Shown: positions 1 through 9,142, counted from the first letter of the stretch. The stretch: DNA of 54,903 nt from CAWVWD01 sp965662365 (GCA_965662365.1 CBFIHR010000023.1:1-54903), one strand, 5' to 3'. Numbers and translations: made by a program. The notes: generated by a model not told the origin, from the letters alone.

Positions 1-938
1 GGCGTATAACCCATAAAATTACGGTGCATCGTTTGTGCCTCAAACGCTTTATACAAATCATCAGATTTCAAAGCAAAGTGATCCATTCCGATTTCAATAT
101 AGCCTAATTTTTCCAATTCTGCTTTTCCAACTTCGTATAATTCTCTTTTTTCCTTGCCTGTCGGCAAATCTGCTTCCGAATACCCTCTTTGGCTCTTACT
201 TTTCCAAGGAACGTGAGCATAGCTATAAAACGCAATTCTATCTGGTTTTAACTCTTGCAAATAATTCATCGTATCTAAAATATGATGCAACTTTTGCTTT
301 GGCAAACCAAAAATCAAGTCATAATTTATCGACTGATAACCCATTTCACGAGCTGCAATGGTTAGGTTTCTAACTTGTTCCGTTGTTTGAAATCGATGAA
401 TCGTTTTTAAGATTTCTTCATCAAAATCCTGCACACCGATACTTACTCTATCAAATCCTAATTCTCGCAAAACCTGTAACTGATAAACCGAAGTCGTATT
501 CGGATGAACCTCCAAACCAAACTCATGATTTTCGGGCACAATCGCTGAATCAATAATTTGACCTAAAAGTATTTTTAAATTTTCAGCTTGAAAAAAAGTC
601 GGTGTTCCACCGCCTAAATGAATTTCTTTCAAAATTGGTTTTGAGGGTAAAACGTCCAGATACATCTGCCATTCTTTCAAAACGGCATTCATATAAGGCG
701 TTTCAACCTTATGATTTTTGGTAATTCGTTTATTACAACCGCAATACGTACACAAGTTTTCACAAAACGGCAAATGAATGTAAAGACTAATTTCAGGGTT
801 TTTAGCAAAAGTGTTTTGGACATTTTCAATCCAAAGTGCATTTTGAGGTTTTTCCGTTTGCCAATACGGAACGGTCGGATAACTCGTATATCGAGGTGCA
901 GCGATATTATACTTTTCTAATAAATTAGCGTTTGTCAT
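1..938 (-). CDS. hemN: Oxygen-independent coproporphyrinogen III oxidase, partial (C-terminus outside window)
   Basis: Radical-SAM enzyme that converts coproporphyrinogen III to protoporphyrinogen IX without O2 in cytoplasmic heme synthesis. About 312 codons are readable from ATG at 938; the rest lies beyond base 1. The N-terminus runs MTNANLLEKYNIAAPRYTSY, and the cluster motif is C59-x3-C63-x2-C66-x-C68 (CENLCTYCGC). The extra CxC marks true HemN rather than the HemW heme chaperone. HLGGGTPTFF (SAM-binding GGGTP) and SIGVQDFDEE follow. The gene stands alone, downstream of the lipoprotein operon and reading the same way. An FNR-type dyad lies about 92 bp before its start (1025-1036), which fits induction at low oxygen. 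The only thing missing is the C-terminal HemN domain, because of the window edge. Confidence 0.95.
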   Translation of the reverse strand, partial: MTNANLLEKYNIAAPRYTSYPTVPYWQTEKPQNALWIENVQNTFAKNPEISLYIHLPFCENLCTYCGCNKRITKNHKVETPYMNAVLKEWQMYLDVLPSKPILKEIHLGGGTPTFFQAENLKILLGQIIDSAIVPENHEFGLEVHPNTTSVYQLQVLRELGFDRVSIGVQDFDEEILKTIHRFQTTEQVRNLTIAAREMGYQSINYDLIFGLPKQKLHHILDTMNYLQELKPDRIAFYSYAHVPWKSKSQRGYSEADLPTGKEKRELYEVGKAELEKLGYIEIGMDHFALKSDDLYKAFEAQTMHRNFMGYT

Positions 939-1000
939 TTTCTTAATTTTATACAATGGTTTTTAATAGTACAAAATTGAGAAACGACAAACGCTTTTTG

Positions 1001-1041
1001 ACTGATTTGGCTTAAAGGAAATAATGACTTTCGTCAATGTT
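1001..1041 (-). promoter_or_regulatory. FNR/FixK-like dyad upstream of hemN inside a 41-bp repeat
   Basis: On the minus strand the core reads TTGACGAAAGTCATT (TGAC-N4-GTCA at 1025-1036). The surrounding 41 bp recur at 5026-5066 with two mismatches. A TTTG (991-988 on the minus strand) could be part of a -7 element, though it is 6 bp further from the dyad than at hemA. The FNR/FixK identity is inferred from symmetry and from the neighbouring Crp/Fnr-type regulator. Confidence 0.55.
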
Positions 1042-1071
1042 TAGGCAAAGGCATACCTTTGCCCTACAAAA

Positions 1072-2346
1072 TCACTGATACGCTTCCAAACAATACGCAT
1101 TCATAGGTGTACAAACTACAATTTTCCCTTTTTCGCCATTTTCACCTTCAATCGCATAAATATCAGGTTTAAAGTCAGTTGCATCTTCTTCTATCAATTC
1201 AGGTTTTAGTAGCCAAACCGTTTTACCCGTAGATATATCAATCGCATGAATTTTAGAAGTACTGCCACCACTAAAATAAACGATACCATTCAAGTATCTC
1301 AACCGACTACTTGTACCCGCACCGTCAGTTTGCCACTGTAAGCTACCCGTTTCTGCATTCCAACAATAAACATTCATCGCTTCATCTTGTCCGATAACTT
1401 TGCCCTCTTCTACTATGAAAGAGGAAAAGCTAATACTACCTTGAATTTCTTTTCTCCAAAGTCTTTCTCCTGTCCAAATATCTACACAATTCATACTATG
1501 CCCCGAAGTCATATAGGCTTTATCATTTCTAATTACCATATAATTTGTACCCGTATTATTTCCTTCTGAAATCATTTTACGATTGTAAACCCATTCTCTG
1601 TTTGTATAGTTATATAAACCAACAAATTGATTTATATACCAATTAGGAAAATGATCATGAGAAACCACCATTAAATATATCTTTCCGTCAGTATGTCTAA
1701 AAGGTTCAATATGAAAAACCCATGTTACTCTATTACCTTCTCCACCAGAATTAAAATCAATATCTGTATAAAGAAATTCATTTATTTCTCCTGTATTAAT
1801 ATTCATTTCATTACCTACATAGGTATCGTACTCCTGTAATGTATCATTAGGTTCTCCAAATAAAAATACATTTTCATCAAGACCACTTATTTTAACATTA
1901 AAACTGCGATTATGTCGTTTTTTCCAATAAGTAGTACCATTATCCAAATTAATACAATAAGAGCGACTACCAACTTGATAAGTCATTAAGTTATTATAAA
2001 AATGAGTTCTACGAATACTAAATTTTTCAGTAGGAGCTTCATAAATATCATTCCATTTCCAAACATCTTGACCCGTGTTTATGTCAATCAAATTTATCCA
2101 TCTATCACCGTTGCCTTCGGTTGTAGCAATTACTGGATTTCCATTATAAACCAAATGTGCATCTATGATGCTGTTGCTTGAAGGTTGATTGTTTTTGTGT
2201 AGGTTTCGTTTCCATAAGTGAGGAACTGAAACAATTACTCCTTCTTCCTCTACTAATTCTCCTCCTATCGGTTCATCCTTCGTGCACGAAGGATGAACGA
2301 TTAGGAAAATCACTAATAGAAACATTACTTTAGTGATTGTTTTCAT
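1072..2346 (-). CDS. PQQ-like beta-propeller lipoprotein
   Basis: A 424-residue exported lipoprotein. The start ATG at 2346 gives a clean lipoprotein signal (MKTITKVMFLLVIFLIVHPSC, lipidated Cys21); the reading frame stays open upstream but overlaps the preceding gene. The mature part has repeated blades of the PQQ/WD40-like kind, with recurrent WINLIDINTGQDVWKWND, MNCVDIWTGERLWRKE, YCWNAETGSLQWQ and HAIDISTGKTVWLLK (each a D-x-x-T-G-x-x-x-W repeat). This predicts a 6-8 blade propeller at the outer membrane or in the periplasm. It is the last gene of a three-gene operon, 4 nt after the alpha/beta hydrolase. No catalytic residues are apparent, so a binding or scaffold role is an inference. Confidence 0.8.
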   Translation of the reverse strand: MKTITKVMFLLVIFLIVHPSCTKDEPIGGELVEEEGVIVSVPHLWKRNLHKNNQPSSNSIIDAHLVYNGNPVIATTEGNGDRWINLIDINTGQDVWKWNDIYEAPTEKFSIRRTHFYNNLMTYQVGSRSYCINLDNGTTYWKKRHNRSFNVKISGLDENVFLFGEPNDTLQEYDTYVGNEMNINTGEINEFLYTDIDFNSGGEGNRVTWVFHIEPFRHTDGKIYLMVVSHDHFPNWYINQFVGLYNYTNREWVYNRKMISEGNNTGTNYMVIRNDKAYMTSGHSMNCVDIWTGERLWRKEIQGSISFSSFIVEEGKVIGQDEAMNVYCWNAETGSLQWQTDGAGTSSRLRYLNGIVYFSGGSTSKIHAIDISTGKTVWLLKPELIEEDATDFKPDIYAIEGENGEKGKIVVCTPMNAYCLEAYQ

Positions 2347-2350
2347 CTTT

Positions 2351-3754
2351 TTATCTTTTATCAACTTTAAAGAAATTACAACTAACATTAGTATTTCCAT
2401 CCCAAATAGTTGTAAATAACCTATCCATTTCATCATTACCATTTTCAGTAGTACCATTTTGCGTATTCCGTTGTTCAAAATGATTGACACCTCGTCCAGG
2501 CGTGAGAACATCACAAACCCCATCAAGTTGCATATCATTTTGACAGACAATACCATCGTTTTTATGTCGGACGATGACGGTAGAAGTTTGTGTTTGTGTA
2601 AATGTAGGACAGTTATTAATATCTCCATTACAGACTTGATTAAAACATTGTATCCACGGAGGCGTTCCTGTCATATATGATCCACACATTTGATTTAATA
2701 AAGAGGTAGTAGTAGTTGTTGTTGTCGTAACTATTTCTTGACAATCTAATAAAGCATTCCACATAGACTCACTGTTGTCCATCCAAACAACTCCTCGATG
2801 CCATTGTATAGCTTTAAACGCTGAGTTTGCACTCAATGCAAATGCGATAGGATTAAAAAAGCCTGCAACTCCATAAGTAACCGCTTTAACTGAATTAATT
2901 ATTCTAAAAACATTATAAACACCTCTTGCTGTTTGCATGATATTCACATACTTCGTATCGTCTATATTCGCTATACCATTACTACTGGAAGATGTTGCCG
3001 CCGATATAGCTCTCCAGTGTACTGGCGATGTTTCATAAGTTTCAATCGCAATGCGAGGCATTGTTAGTGTTGAATTATGTGTATTTAAAATATTGAGTGC
3101 ATTACTACCAGCACTCAAATCGGTTACCGTTGCATTCAAATTACCATTGTGCAATAATTTCAATAAATTGTTATCCAAAAGATTGGTAATTTTGGTAACA
3201 TCTACTGCTTGAATGAATATGCCTAATGCAGAAGGTAGTAGAGGAGCAGACATTTCATTAATACCATGATTAATAAAATTAGCAGCATCACCATTCGCTA
3301 CCGAGTTTGCCAAAGAAGCACCTTGATTAGACGAACCTACCGTAATAAATCCACCAAAGAATTGTGGTTGATTTGTCAGTTGTCTTTCTCGTTGTAAGTG
3401 ACGAGTGACTAAACCTCCCATACTATGACAAACGGCAATATTCTGCGAATTTGTTGCTTGAGTAGTTCCTAAAAGAGCAGGAATATCTCCTTCGATATTT
3501 GCGGATGCCGTTGCAAAACCATTAAAAAAATCAGGAAGACCATTACTGCCTATATCAGAATAATCTACTCTAACGCCATTCATTTGACGAGTTCCAGATT
3601 GTGATGAACCTGCATATTGATTATCATAAATTGTCCATGCAGTTGCATCTCCTATAAAACCATGTACCCAAATGACATTTCTATCTTCTGCAAAGGATAT
3701 TAAACTACTTGCTATAAAGCAGTTTAATAATAAAATTTTTATTGTATTTTTCAT
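2351..3754 (-). CDS. Secreted alpha/beta-hydrolase, lipase/esterase-like (PGAP1-type)
   Basis: A 467-residue protein with signal peptide (MKNTIKILLLNCFIASSLISFA); ATG 3754 is chosen because upstream methionines would bury the signal. VIWVHGFIGDATAW supplies the oxyanion-hole HGF. AVCHSMGGLVTRHLQRE is the nucleophile elbow, with Cys in the first position of the usual GxSxG (C-H-S-M-G-G). This pattern resembles PGAP1/LipA-type lipases that act on lipids or esters. The C-terminal third is Cys-rich, with a run of eight threonines before SLLNQMCGSYM encoded by a trinucleotide repeat around 2704-2733. It is the middle gene of the operon 4652-1072; the substrate is unknown. The catalytic Asp/His cannot be assigned with confidence, a candidate being the H of GRGVNHFEQ near the C-terminus. 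Confidence 0.7.
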   Translation of the reverse strand: MKNTIKILLLNCFIASSLISFAEDRNVIWVHGFIGDATAWTIYDNQYAGSSQSGTRQMNGVRVDYSDIGSNGLPDFFNGFATASANIEGDIPALLGTTQATNSQNIAVCHSMGGLVTRHLQRERQLTNQPQFFGGFITVGSSNQGASLANSVANGDAANFINHGINEMSAPLLPSALGIFIQAVDVTKITNLLDNNLLKLLHNGNLNATVTDLSAGSNALNILNTHNSTLTMPRIAIETYETSPVHWRAISAATSSSSNGIANIDDTKYVNIMQTARGVYNVFRIINSVKAVTYGVAGFFNPIAFALSANSAFKAIQWHRGVVWMDNSESMWNALLDCQEIVTTTTTTTTSLLNQMCGSYMTGTPPWIQCFNQVCNGDINNCPTFTQTQTSTVIVRHKNDGIVCQNDMQLDGVCDVLTPGRGVNHFEQRNTQNGTTENGNDEMDRLFTTIWDGNTNVSCNFFKVDKR

Positions 3755-3773
3755 TAGTAATATTTTTTTAAGA

Positions 3774-4652
3774 TTAAAGATTAGTATCCACTTTAAGATT
3801 TTCATAAGTAGAATACGTTTCAACATACGCATCTAAACCTGACGGTAATTGTTGTTTAGACCGTTCTAAAGTGCCTTTGAGCGTAGGATTACTTCCTGTA
3901 TGATACTCAAAAATCATCGAACTTAACCATTTGCCACCTACATCATAAAGTTCTGAAGTAAGCAAACGGTTATTTGTTTTATTAATCAATGAAATAGCAA
4001 TGTCCGAGTTTGAGTTTGTTGGTTCAACAGCTTGTTGAATAGTAACTAAGTCATTTCCAATAGAATTAACAGTAACTCCAAAAGCACTTGGGTTATTAAT
4101 AATTTCATTCAAGTTAGTTGTGAAATTACTATACTGTCCCTGCATCATCAATTGATTAATCACATCATTTGGATTATCAATTTGTTTCAACAAATCAATC
4201 AAATGTGCAGCATCACCAAAGTCCATTGGCTCTTCATACATTTGCACATTTTGAGCATCGAACATTTTGATTTTTCCCTCTTCAATAATTGTTTTGTGTG
4301 GCTTTTTAATATTACCTTCAGGAGTTTCATGTTGAAGATTGAGACTTTGCGAAGGGGCTAAATCTGTCAATTCTACATAAATATTACCTTCTGTGTCAAT
4401 TTCAATAATGACATGCTGCTTCGTAATTGAAGGTGTTTGTGCTGCCATATCCAGCACTTTTGTCACATCATCATCAACCATAAAATGTGTAGTAACTTCT
4501 GTATCATACTCAAGTCTAAGAGCATAATCACCTCTAAAAGAAGCAGTAATGCTACCATCAAAAGGATTTGGTAATCCTTCTTCCTTAGAACACTGCACAT
4601 AAAACACACTCGAAAAAACGAGTAAAATCAGTGTACCGACAAAAATTTTCAT
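3774..4652 (-). CDS. Hypothetical lipoprotein, first gene of the exported operon
   Basis: A 292-residue protein with a lipoprotein signal (MKIFVGTLILLVFSSVFYVQC, lipidated Cys21), so it is anchored in the periplasm or outer membrane. The mature part is acidic, with no recognised domain: DGSITASFRGDYALRLEY, DDVTKVLDMAAQ and a predicted helical middle rich in Asn/Ile. It ends 19 nt before the alpha/beta hydrolase start, so the two are probably cotranscribed. A lipoprotein, a secreted lipase and a beta-propeller lipoprotein in one operon resembles a surface lipid or ester processing set, but this is inference. I do not recognise the family. Confidence 0.65.
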   Translation of the reverse strand: MKIFVGTLILLVFSSVFYVQCSKEEGLPNPFDGSITASFRGDYALRLEYDTEVTTHFMVDDDVTKVLDMAAQTPSITKQHVIIEIDTEGNIYVELTDLAPSQSLNLQHETPEGNIKKPHKTIIEEGKIKMFDAQNVQMYEEPMDFGDAAHLIDLLKQIDNPNDVINQLMMQGQYSNFTTNLNEIINNPSAFGVTVNSIGNDLVTIQQAVEPTNSNSDIAISLINKTNNRLLTSELYDVGGKWLSSMIFEYHTGSNPTLKGTLERSKQQLPSGLDAYVETYSTYENLKVDTNL

Positions 4653-5070
4653 CCGTCGATAGTTGAACTTTTGGCGATTTTTTCACCATTTACTGAATTT
4701 TTGCATAACTTGTTAAAGTTTATAAAATGAACAAATAGGGCTTATGTAAAGTATGTTTCGTCGCAGCTTCATATTAAGTCCTTTTTTATATTCAGACCTA
4801 AAAGGTCATAAAAGCCATAAGAATACTGTTACAAAGACTTTTCCTTGTAAAATCTACATTTCTCACCTTAAAATTGCTCTCTAAAACTCCTTTGATACAA
4901 GTTTATTAAGTTAAGTTTTCAAGAAACTTGGGAAACTTGTACTTTGTATCCATTACTCAATTTAATGTTTTTCAACATAAAAATCAAATGATAGGTCAAA
5001 TTTATGTCATACAAGTTCCCCTTTTACTGATTTGGCTTAAAGCCAATAATGACTTTCGTCAATGTTATTG
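4653..5070. other. Intergenic region, 418 bp
   Basis: No ORF is supported. It holds the second copy of the 41-bp repeat with an FNR-like dyad (5026-5066) near its right end. The rest is AT-rich with no clear promoter; the dyad is too far (about 400 bp) from the 4652 start to be a classical activator site for it. Confidence 0.5.
5026..5066 (-). repeat. Second copy of the 41-bp repeat with TGAC-N4-GTCA dyad
   Basis: Identical to 1001-1041 at 39 of 41 positions; the dyad is at 5050-5061. In this copy the left half contains the perfect palindrome TTGGCTTAAAGCCAA. It lies 5 bp beyond the stop of the 5071-5829 gene and far from any downstream start, so its regulatory target is unclear. Confidence 0.6.
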
Positions 5071-5829
5071 TTACAAATTCCAAAAATAACCAATTTCCAA
5101 ACCGCCAAAATTGTAACCTTTGGTAAATGAACCAGTTAAAGTTTCAGAATCTCCATATAACTCATACGAACCTTTTAAAATATCACTTGATGCAAACATC
5201 AAATTCGCACCAAATCGCAAACCGCTATTTTCAAAAAGATATTGATACGATACTCCGATTTGAGGTAGAAGGAGAACCTTGTTTCCAATATTAATATTAG
5301 CATCAAACAGTTCTTTTGATTGTCTATTATCTAACCTTACGCTATAACCGATTCTTTTTTCTCTTCCAAAATGATAATTAAAAACTGCGGCCGCTTCAAA
5401 CCCAAATTTCATGCGTTCTCCTGCCGAAAACGTATATCGTAAACCAGTAAATACCTCCGCAAATATCAATTCATAATTACGATCTTCTATCGTGAACATA
5501 TCATTTCTATCTAAATCTACAAACGCATCAGTTGTGTATAAATTAATACTATAAGCATGAATTCCACCTCTTACACCAACGAACCAATCTAAGCGTTCTG
5601 TCAAAACGGATTGTGTTCGTCTTGCTCCCAAACTCCAACCAAAATTATTATCAGAAAAAATACCTTTTTCAAAGTTTAAATCTAAGTTATAATCATTATT
5701 GAATAATAACGGATTGTTTTGAAAAGTCGCAATGGTCATTTCAAATGTTGGTAATGGATCTTTATCACTTTGAGCATTTAGATTAAGACCTAACGTCAAG
5801 ATTGTCAATAATTTAACTAGTTTTTTCAT
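5071..5829 (-). CDS. Outer-membrane beta-barrel protein (hypothetical)
   Basis: A 252-residue protein with signal peptide MKKLVKLLTILTLGLNLNAQ and a signal-peptidase I-like NAQ|S site. The mature sequence alternates hydrophobic/aromatic and polar residues (FGWSLGARRTQ, FVGVRGGIHAYSINLYT, MKFGFEAAAVFNYHFG, LRFGANLMFASSDILKGSYEL). It ends GGLEIGYFWNL, an aromatic-rich C-terminal strand typical of outer-membrane barrels. Length suits an 8-10 strand barrel, similar to the PorT/OmpW-like proteins common in Bacteroidota. It stands alone, divergent from hemA; a role in structure or small-molecule passage is a guess. Confidence 0.6.
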   Translation of the reverse strand: MKKLVKLLTILTLGLNLNAQSDKDPLPTFEMTIATFQNNPLLFNNDYNLDLNFEKGIFSDNNFGWSLGARRTQSVLTERLDWFVGVRGGIHAYSINLYTTDAFVDLDRNDMFTIEDRNYELIFAEVFTGLRYTFSAGERMKFGFEAAAVFNYHFGREKRIGYSVRLDNRQSKELFDANINIGNKVLLLPQIGVSYQYLFENSGLRFGANLMFASSDILKGSYELYGDSETLTGSFTKGYNFGGLEIGYFWNL

Positions 5830-5951
5830 ATTTTTTTTATTTAAAAAAAAATAATATCATTTATAAAACGAATCATTTTGCTCTCTTTTCGTCTGAAAAA
5901 AGTCAAAAGGAATCTTCTACCCTACACTTTGAGTTTTTTTATCGTTTAAAG

Positions 5952-5994
5952 TGATATAAGTCATTTGAATTTAAAATTCGTCACGGTTATTTTG
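5952..5994 (+). promoter_or_regulatory. Candidate hemA promoter with FNR/FixK-like dyad
   Basis: TGATATAAGTCA (TGAT-N4-GTCA) at 5952-5963. A near-consensus Bacteroidota -7 element, TTATTTTG, spans 5987-5994. Dyad centre to the final G is 36.5 bp, the same spacing as at 24641-24683, placing the dyad near -41. This leaves a leader of about 140 nt before the hemA ATG. Confidence 0.45.
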
Positions 5995-6137
5995 TGACAT
6001 TCGCTTTTGATGCAACACTTTTAACACAAAAGACCTCTATATTAATAGAATGTTATTTTCATAAAAAATATGAAGCACATCTTATAAAAGCAAAGTACGA
6101 AAATTATCATCTGAAAATACAAAATAAAATAACCAGA

Positions 6138-7379
6138 ATGACATCTGTTCAATTAATTAGTATATCACACGAAACGGCAAATCTCTCTATTCGTTCTCTT
6201 TTTCATCTTAATCAAAATGAAAAGCGAGAATTTGTTAATATAGTAAAAGCAAAATTTGATATAAAAGGGATTTTGCTTTTAGCAACTTGTAATAGAACAG
6301 AAATTTATTTTGAATCGACTAATGCTACGACTACGGATATTTTAGATTGTTTATTAAAATTAAAGATTACGGAAAACGTAAGCCGTAGTACGGACTACGT
6401 ACAATATTTTACCCAAAAAGAATCTACGAAATCCACGATGAAATTTTTATTAGAAGTCGTGAGCGGTTTACGATCTTTAGTGGTTGGCGATATGCAAATT
6501 ATTAGTCAATTCAAGCAATCGTTTCTATTTTCACAGGAATTAGGTTTACAAGGTCAAATTCTTGAACGTATGGCACAGACGATTTTTAAAATGCATAAAC
6601 GGATTCAAAATGAAACCGATTTTCGTAAGGGTTCGGCTTCGACAAGCTATTTGGCATTGTTGGCTGCTCGTTCACATTTTGGAAAAGAAAATTTAGCAAA
6701 AAAGAAAGTTTTATTAGTCGGTGCAGGAGAAATCATTAAAGATGTGGCGAAATATTCTGACAAGTTTACTTTTAATAATATCACAATTACTAATCGAACA
6801 ACTTCAAAAGCAGCAGCTATTGCCAACGAATATGATTTTAATGTAGCAATTTGGGAGAACCTAAATCAAGAAGTTGCTAAAGCAGATATTATTATCTCAG
6901 GAGTTAGTAGTCAAACGAATTTAATTACAAAAACAATAGAATTAGAGGGAATAAATAGCGAAAAAATATTTATCGATTTAGGAATGCCGGGTAATATTGA
7001 TACAATATTAGAGGAAATACCAAATTTTCGATTGGTGAATATTGATGCTTTAAATACAAAATCAGAACAGGTTGAAGCAAAGCGTCAAAACGCAATCAAT
7101 GCCGTAAAAGGAATCATCTATGACGAATATGAAACTTTCTTAAAATGGTTAGCAAAATTGCCAGTTAATCAAAGTTTGGGTAAATTAAAAAATCATATTC
7201 AAGATTTATTGACTCGTGAGATGGAAACTCAATTTGGCTATTTGGCCGAAGCTGACAGGCAAAAATTGGTCAGTCGGTTAAGTCAGCAGTTGATTAAACA
7301 GCCTGCAATTACACTTAACAGAAAAGCAGCTAAAAACACAGCATTAGCAGAAGCGTTAGAAACCGTTTTTGCACTCTAA
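6138..7379 (+). CDS. hemA: Glutamyl-tRNA reductase
   Basis: A 413-residue enzyme that reduces Glu-tRNA(Glu) to glutamate-1-semialdehyde with NADPH, the first step of C5 tetrapyrrole synthesis. The ATG at 6138 matches the usual N-terminus (MTSVQLISISHETANLSIRS); 48 upstream codons are open but unlike the family. The catalytic cysteine is C51 in LLLATCNRTEIYFE. SGLRSLVVGDMQIISQFK matches the family's GLDSxVxGExQI motif with D to R and E to D changes. GKxVLLVGAGEIIK-like KVLLVGAGEI is the NADPH-binding loop, and the C-terminal dimerisation helices (QKLVSRLSQQLIKQP) are complete. Around 6374-6402 the coding sequence contains a piece of the local palindromic repeat (encoding VSRSTDYV). With hemN it supplies heme, presumably for the cbb3 oxidase. 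Confidence 0.93.
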   Translation: MTSVQLISISHETANLSIRSLFHLNQNEKREFVNIVKAKFDIKGILLLATCNRTEIYFESTNATTTDILDCLLKLKITENVSRSTDYVQYFTQKESTKSTMKFLLEVVSGLRSLVVGDMQIISQFKQSFLFSQELGLQGQILERMAQTIFKMHKRIQNETDFRKGSASTSYLALLAARSHFGKENLAKKKVLLVGAGEIIKDVAKYSDKFTFNNITITNRTTSKAAAIANEYDFNVAIWENLNQEVAKADIIISGVSSQTNLITKTIELEGINSEKIFIDLGMPGNIDTILEEIPNFRLVNIDALNTKSEQVEAKRQNAINAVKGIIYDEYETFLKWLAKLPVNQSLGKLKNHIQDLLTREMETQFGYLAEADRQKLVSRLSQQLIKQPAITLNRKAAKNTALAEALETVFAL

Positions 7380-7394
7380 TTTTATCTCTTAAGA

Positions 7395-7459
7395 TTAACA
7401 ACGTAAGCCGTATTACGTAGTAAGTTATGCGTACTACGTAATACGGCTTACGTTGTTAA
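7395..7459. repeat. Palindromic repeat P1; bidirectional terminator between hemA and the RHH gene
   Basis: Perfect 28-bp arms (7395-7422 and 7432-7459) around a 9-nt loop, built on GTAAGCCGTATTACGTAGTA. It lies between convergent genes and would form a very stable hairpin. It is the largest member of the TACGTAATACG family of this region. Confidence 0.9.
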
Positions 7460-7480
7460 TGTATCAATCATTTATAGATT

Positions 7481-7807
7481 TTACTTTGATTTCGAGTTAT
7501 AAATTGTTTCAAAGGCTGCTAATAATTCTTTATTTTCCTCAATTAAGCGATTATCTTTTACATAATCACCAATTATCATATCCAACAGATCTGCCATACT
7601 TACCTTTTGTTGTTTGGCCAAAAATTCTAAACACGCTCGATGATAAGGACTAATGACTGTCGTAAATTTAATACGTTTGCTGCGTTTGCTTGAAGCTTGA
7701 GGTTTTGTTGCTTTTTCAATTACATCTTCCGCAGCATCAATATTTGATTTTAAAGCCTCATTTTTTTCCTCAAACATTGAACTGCGTAATCTTCTTTTTT
7801 TAGCCAT
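7481..7807 (-). CDS. Ribbon-helix-helix-like partition/DNA-binding protein downstream of ParA
   Basis: A 108-residue basic protein (start ATG 7807, MAKKRRLRSSMFEEKNE). The N-terminal half is charged and probably disordered. The C-terminal part (about 50-90: IKFTTVISPYHRACLEFLAKQQKVSMADLLDMIIGDY) has the beta-strand/helix/helix pattern of ribbon-helix-helix DNA-binding proteins. It starts 42 nt after parA on the same strand, the usual place of the centromere-binding partner (ParB/ParG-like) of a type I partition system. The likely job is to bind a centromere, possibly the local palindromes, and autorepress the operon; this is inferred from position and fold only. Confidence 0.65.
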   Translation of the reverse strand: MAKKRRLRSSMFEEKNEALKSNIDAAEDVIEKATKPQASSKRSKRIKFTTVISPYHRACLEFLAKQQKVSMADLLDMIIGDYVKDNRLIEENKELLAAFETIYNSKSK

Positions 7808-7849
7808 ATCGTTATAGTTGATTAATAAAGGCATTAAATTTTAATGTCT

Positions 7850-8566
7850 TTATTGTAGTACAATTCTTAAAAATTCATCAAACCACATAGAAAACCCTTG
7901 TTTCGCTTTATTACTGGTTCTACCCTTTTTGTATAGACTTTCGTAAGTATTTAAGCGTTCATACAAGGCATATTGTTTGATTTTTGCCTTCATAAACCGA
8001 ATTTTGGTATTTGATTCTAAATAATCAATTTCATCACTCAATTCCTGAATGGTAATTGCGTTTTTACGATAAAAATTAACCAAACCATATAAATTTAATG
8101 GTCGAGCTTTTTCTTTTCGTAATTCTTGAATATCTAATAAGAGTTTGGCATATCGCAACGTAGAATCTAGATTTAAAGCGCCACCTTTAAAAGGCACAAA
8201 AACATAATCTACAAAAGATAATAATTTGGTAATTTCTTGTTGTTTAATATCCTGTTCTAAATCGATTCGACCAGGTGTATCAATAAAAATAAAGTCATAA
8301 TCTTTATCAAAATCGACAATCTTCTCTCTAATTTGATGATAAGTTAATGCTTTCACATCGTATGTAAACTCAAAATCTTCATACTCCTCTTCAACGATTT
8401 CTCGGTCATATTCTCGAATCGAAATAATACTTCGCTGCATATCATTATCAATTACCAAAACTTTATAATCAAAGTCAGGAGCAGCTAAAGCGTTTGCCGT
8501 CAAAATAGATAAGGTACTTTTACCAATTCCACCTTTTTGATTTCCAAATAATATAATCTTTGCCAT
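7850..8566 (-). CDS. parA: ParA-family partition ATPase
   Basis: A 238-residue Walker-type ATPase. ATG 8566 gives MAKIILFGNQKGGIGKSTLS, with the deviant Walker A K11-G-G-I-G-K16-S-T at the very N-terminus; an upstream extension in the frame is unsupported. Walker A' is VLVIDNDMQRS and Walker B FIFIDTPGRID. The short length and lack of an N-terminal HTH fit ParA type Ib or orphan ParA/Soj-like plasmid ATPases. Followed by the small RHH gene, it forms a plasmid-type segregation operon, adjacent to iterons and a Rep_3 initiator. Its promoter region carries a TACGTAATACG palindrome (8617-8655), a candidate operator or centromere. Confidence 0.88.
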   Translation of the reverse strand: MAKIILFGNQKGGIGKSTLSILTANALAAPDFDYKVLVIDNDMQRSIISIREYDREIVEEEYEDFEFTYDVKALTYHQIREKIVDFDKDYDFIFIDTPGRIDLEQDIKQQEITKLLSFVDYVFVPFKGGALNLDSTLRYAKLLLDIQELRKEKARPLNLYGLVNFYRKNAITIQELSDEIDYLESNTKIRFMKAKIKQYALYERLNTYESLYKKGRTSNKAKQGFSMWFDEFLRIVLQ

Positions 8567-8616
8567 GATATTATGATTTCTTTTGAATGTTTTAAAGCAA
8601 CAATTTAGGCAAAAAC

Positions 8617-8655
8617 TACGTAACACGGAACACTTAAAACGGTTTACGTAATACG
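8617..8655. repeat. Palindromic repeat P2 (diverged)
   Basis: ACTACGTAACACGG, then GGTTTACGTAATACGTTATA about 20 bp on: a decayed member of the family, just upstream of parA. Confidence 0.6.
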
Positions 8656-8798
8656 TTATACGTACAAAAATAATAGTTTTTAAGTAAAATCAAAGGTTTT
8701 GCAGACTTTAATGCGCCAAAAAAAAGTGATTGAAATTTAGAATTGACAATAAATTGACGGATGTAATTTATTTTAGAATCAATTAAATGCTTTAAATG

Positions 8799-8828
8799 AA
8801 CGTAATACGTATTACGTAACACGTAATT
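8799..8828. repeat. Palindromic repeat P3
   Basis: Contains CGTAATACGTATTACG, a perfect 16-bp palindrome, followed by TAACACGTAATT. It lies between parA and the iterons. Confidence 0.7.
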
Positions 8829-9142
8829 ATTAAAACTTAGCGAAATGATTATCAACTGATCATATGGAAAATTGAAGTGCAGGAGAAATAATTCTTTATC
8901 TATTCCAAAATAATTTTTATCTTATCAAAAATTGAAGCTAATAGGACTGAATTATCTAAAAGATAGAAAAAAAGGGATATTTTAAATCATATTTTAAATC
9001 CGTTTTAAGGAATTTTAAATATTGAGTGAATATTTGACTACGATTTTTATAAATCATTGCTTAAAACGAATATTTTGACGTATATGACCTAAAAAACCTT
9101 TCGATAAGTTGTTATTAAACCGTTTTTTACGTCAAAATCGTT

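Noticed and set aside
2704..2733. Trinucleotide repeat as a phase-variation site
   Set aside because: The repeats code for eight threonines in the hydrolase; changes of three bases keep the frame, so on/off switching is not expected.
8634..8855. 73-residue ORF upstream of parA
   Set aside because: Lies across two palindromes in the origin region, with low-complexity composition and no ribosome site; considered chance.
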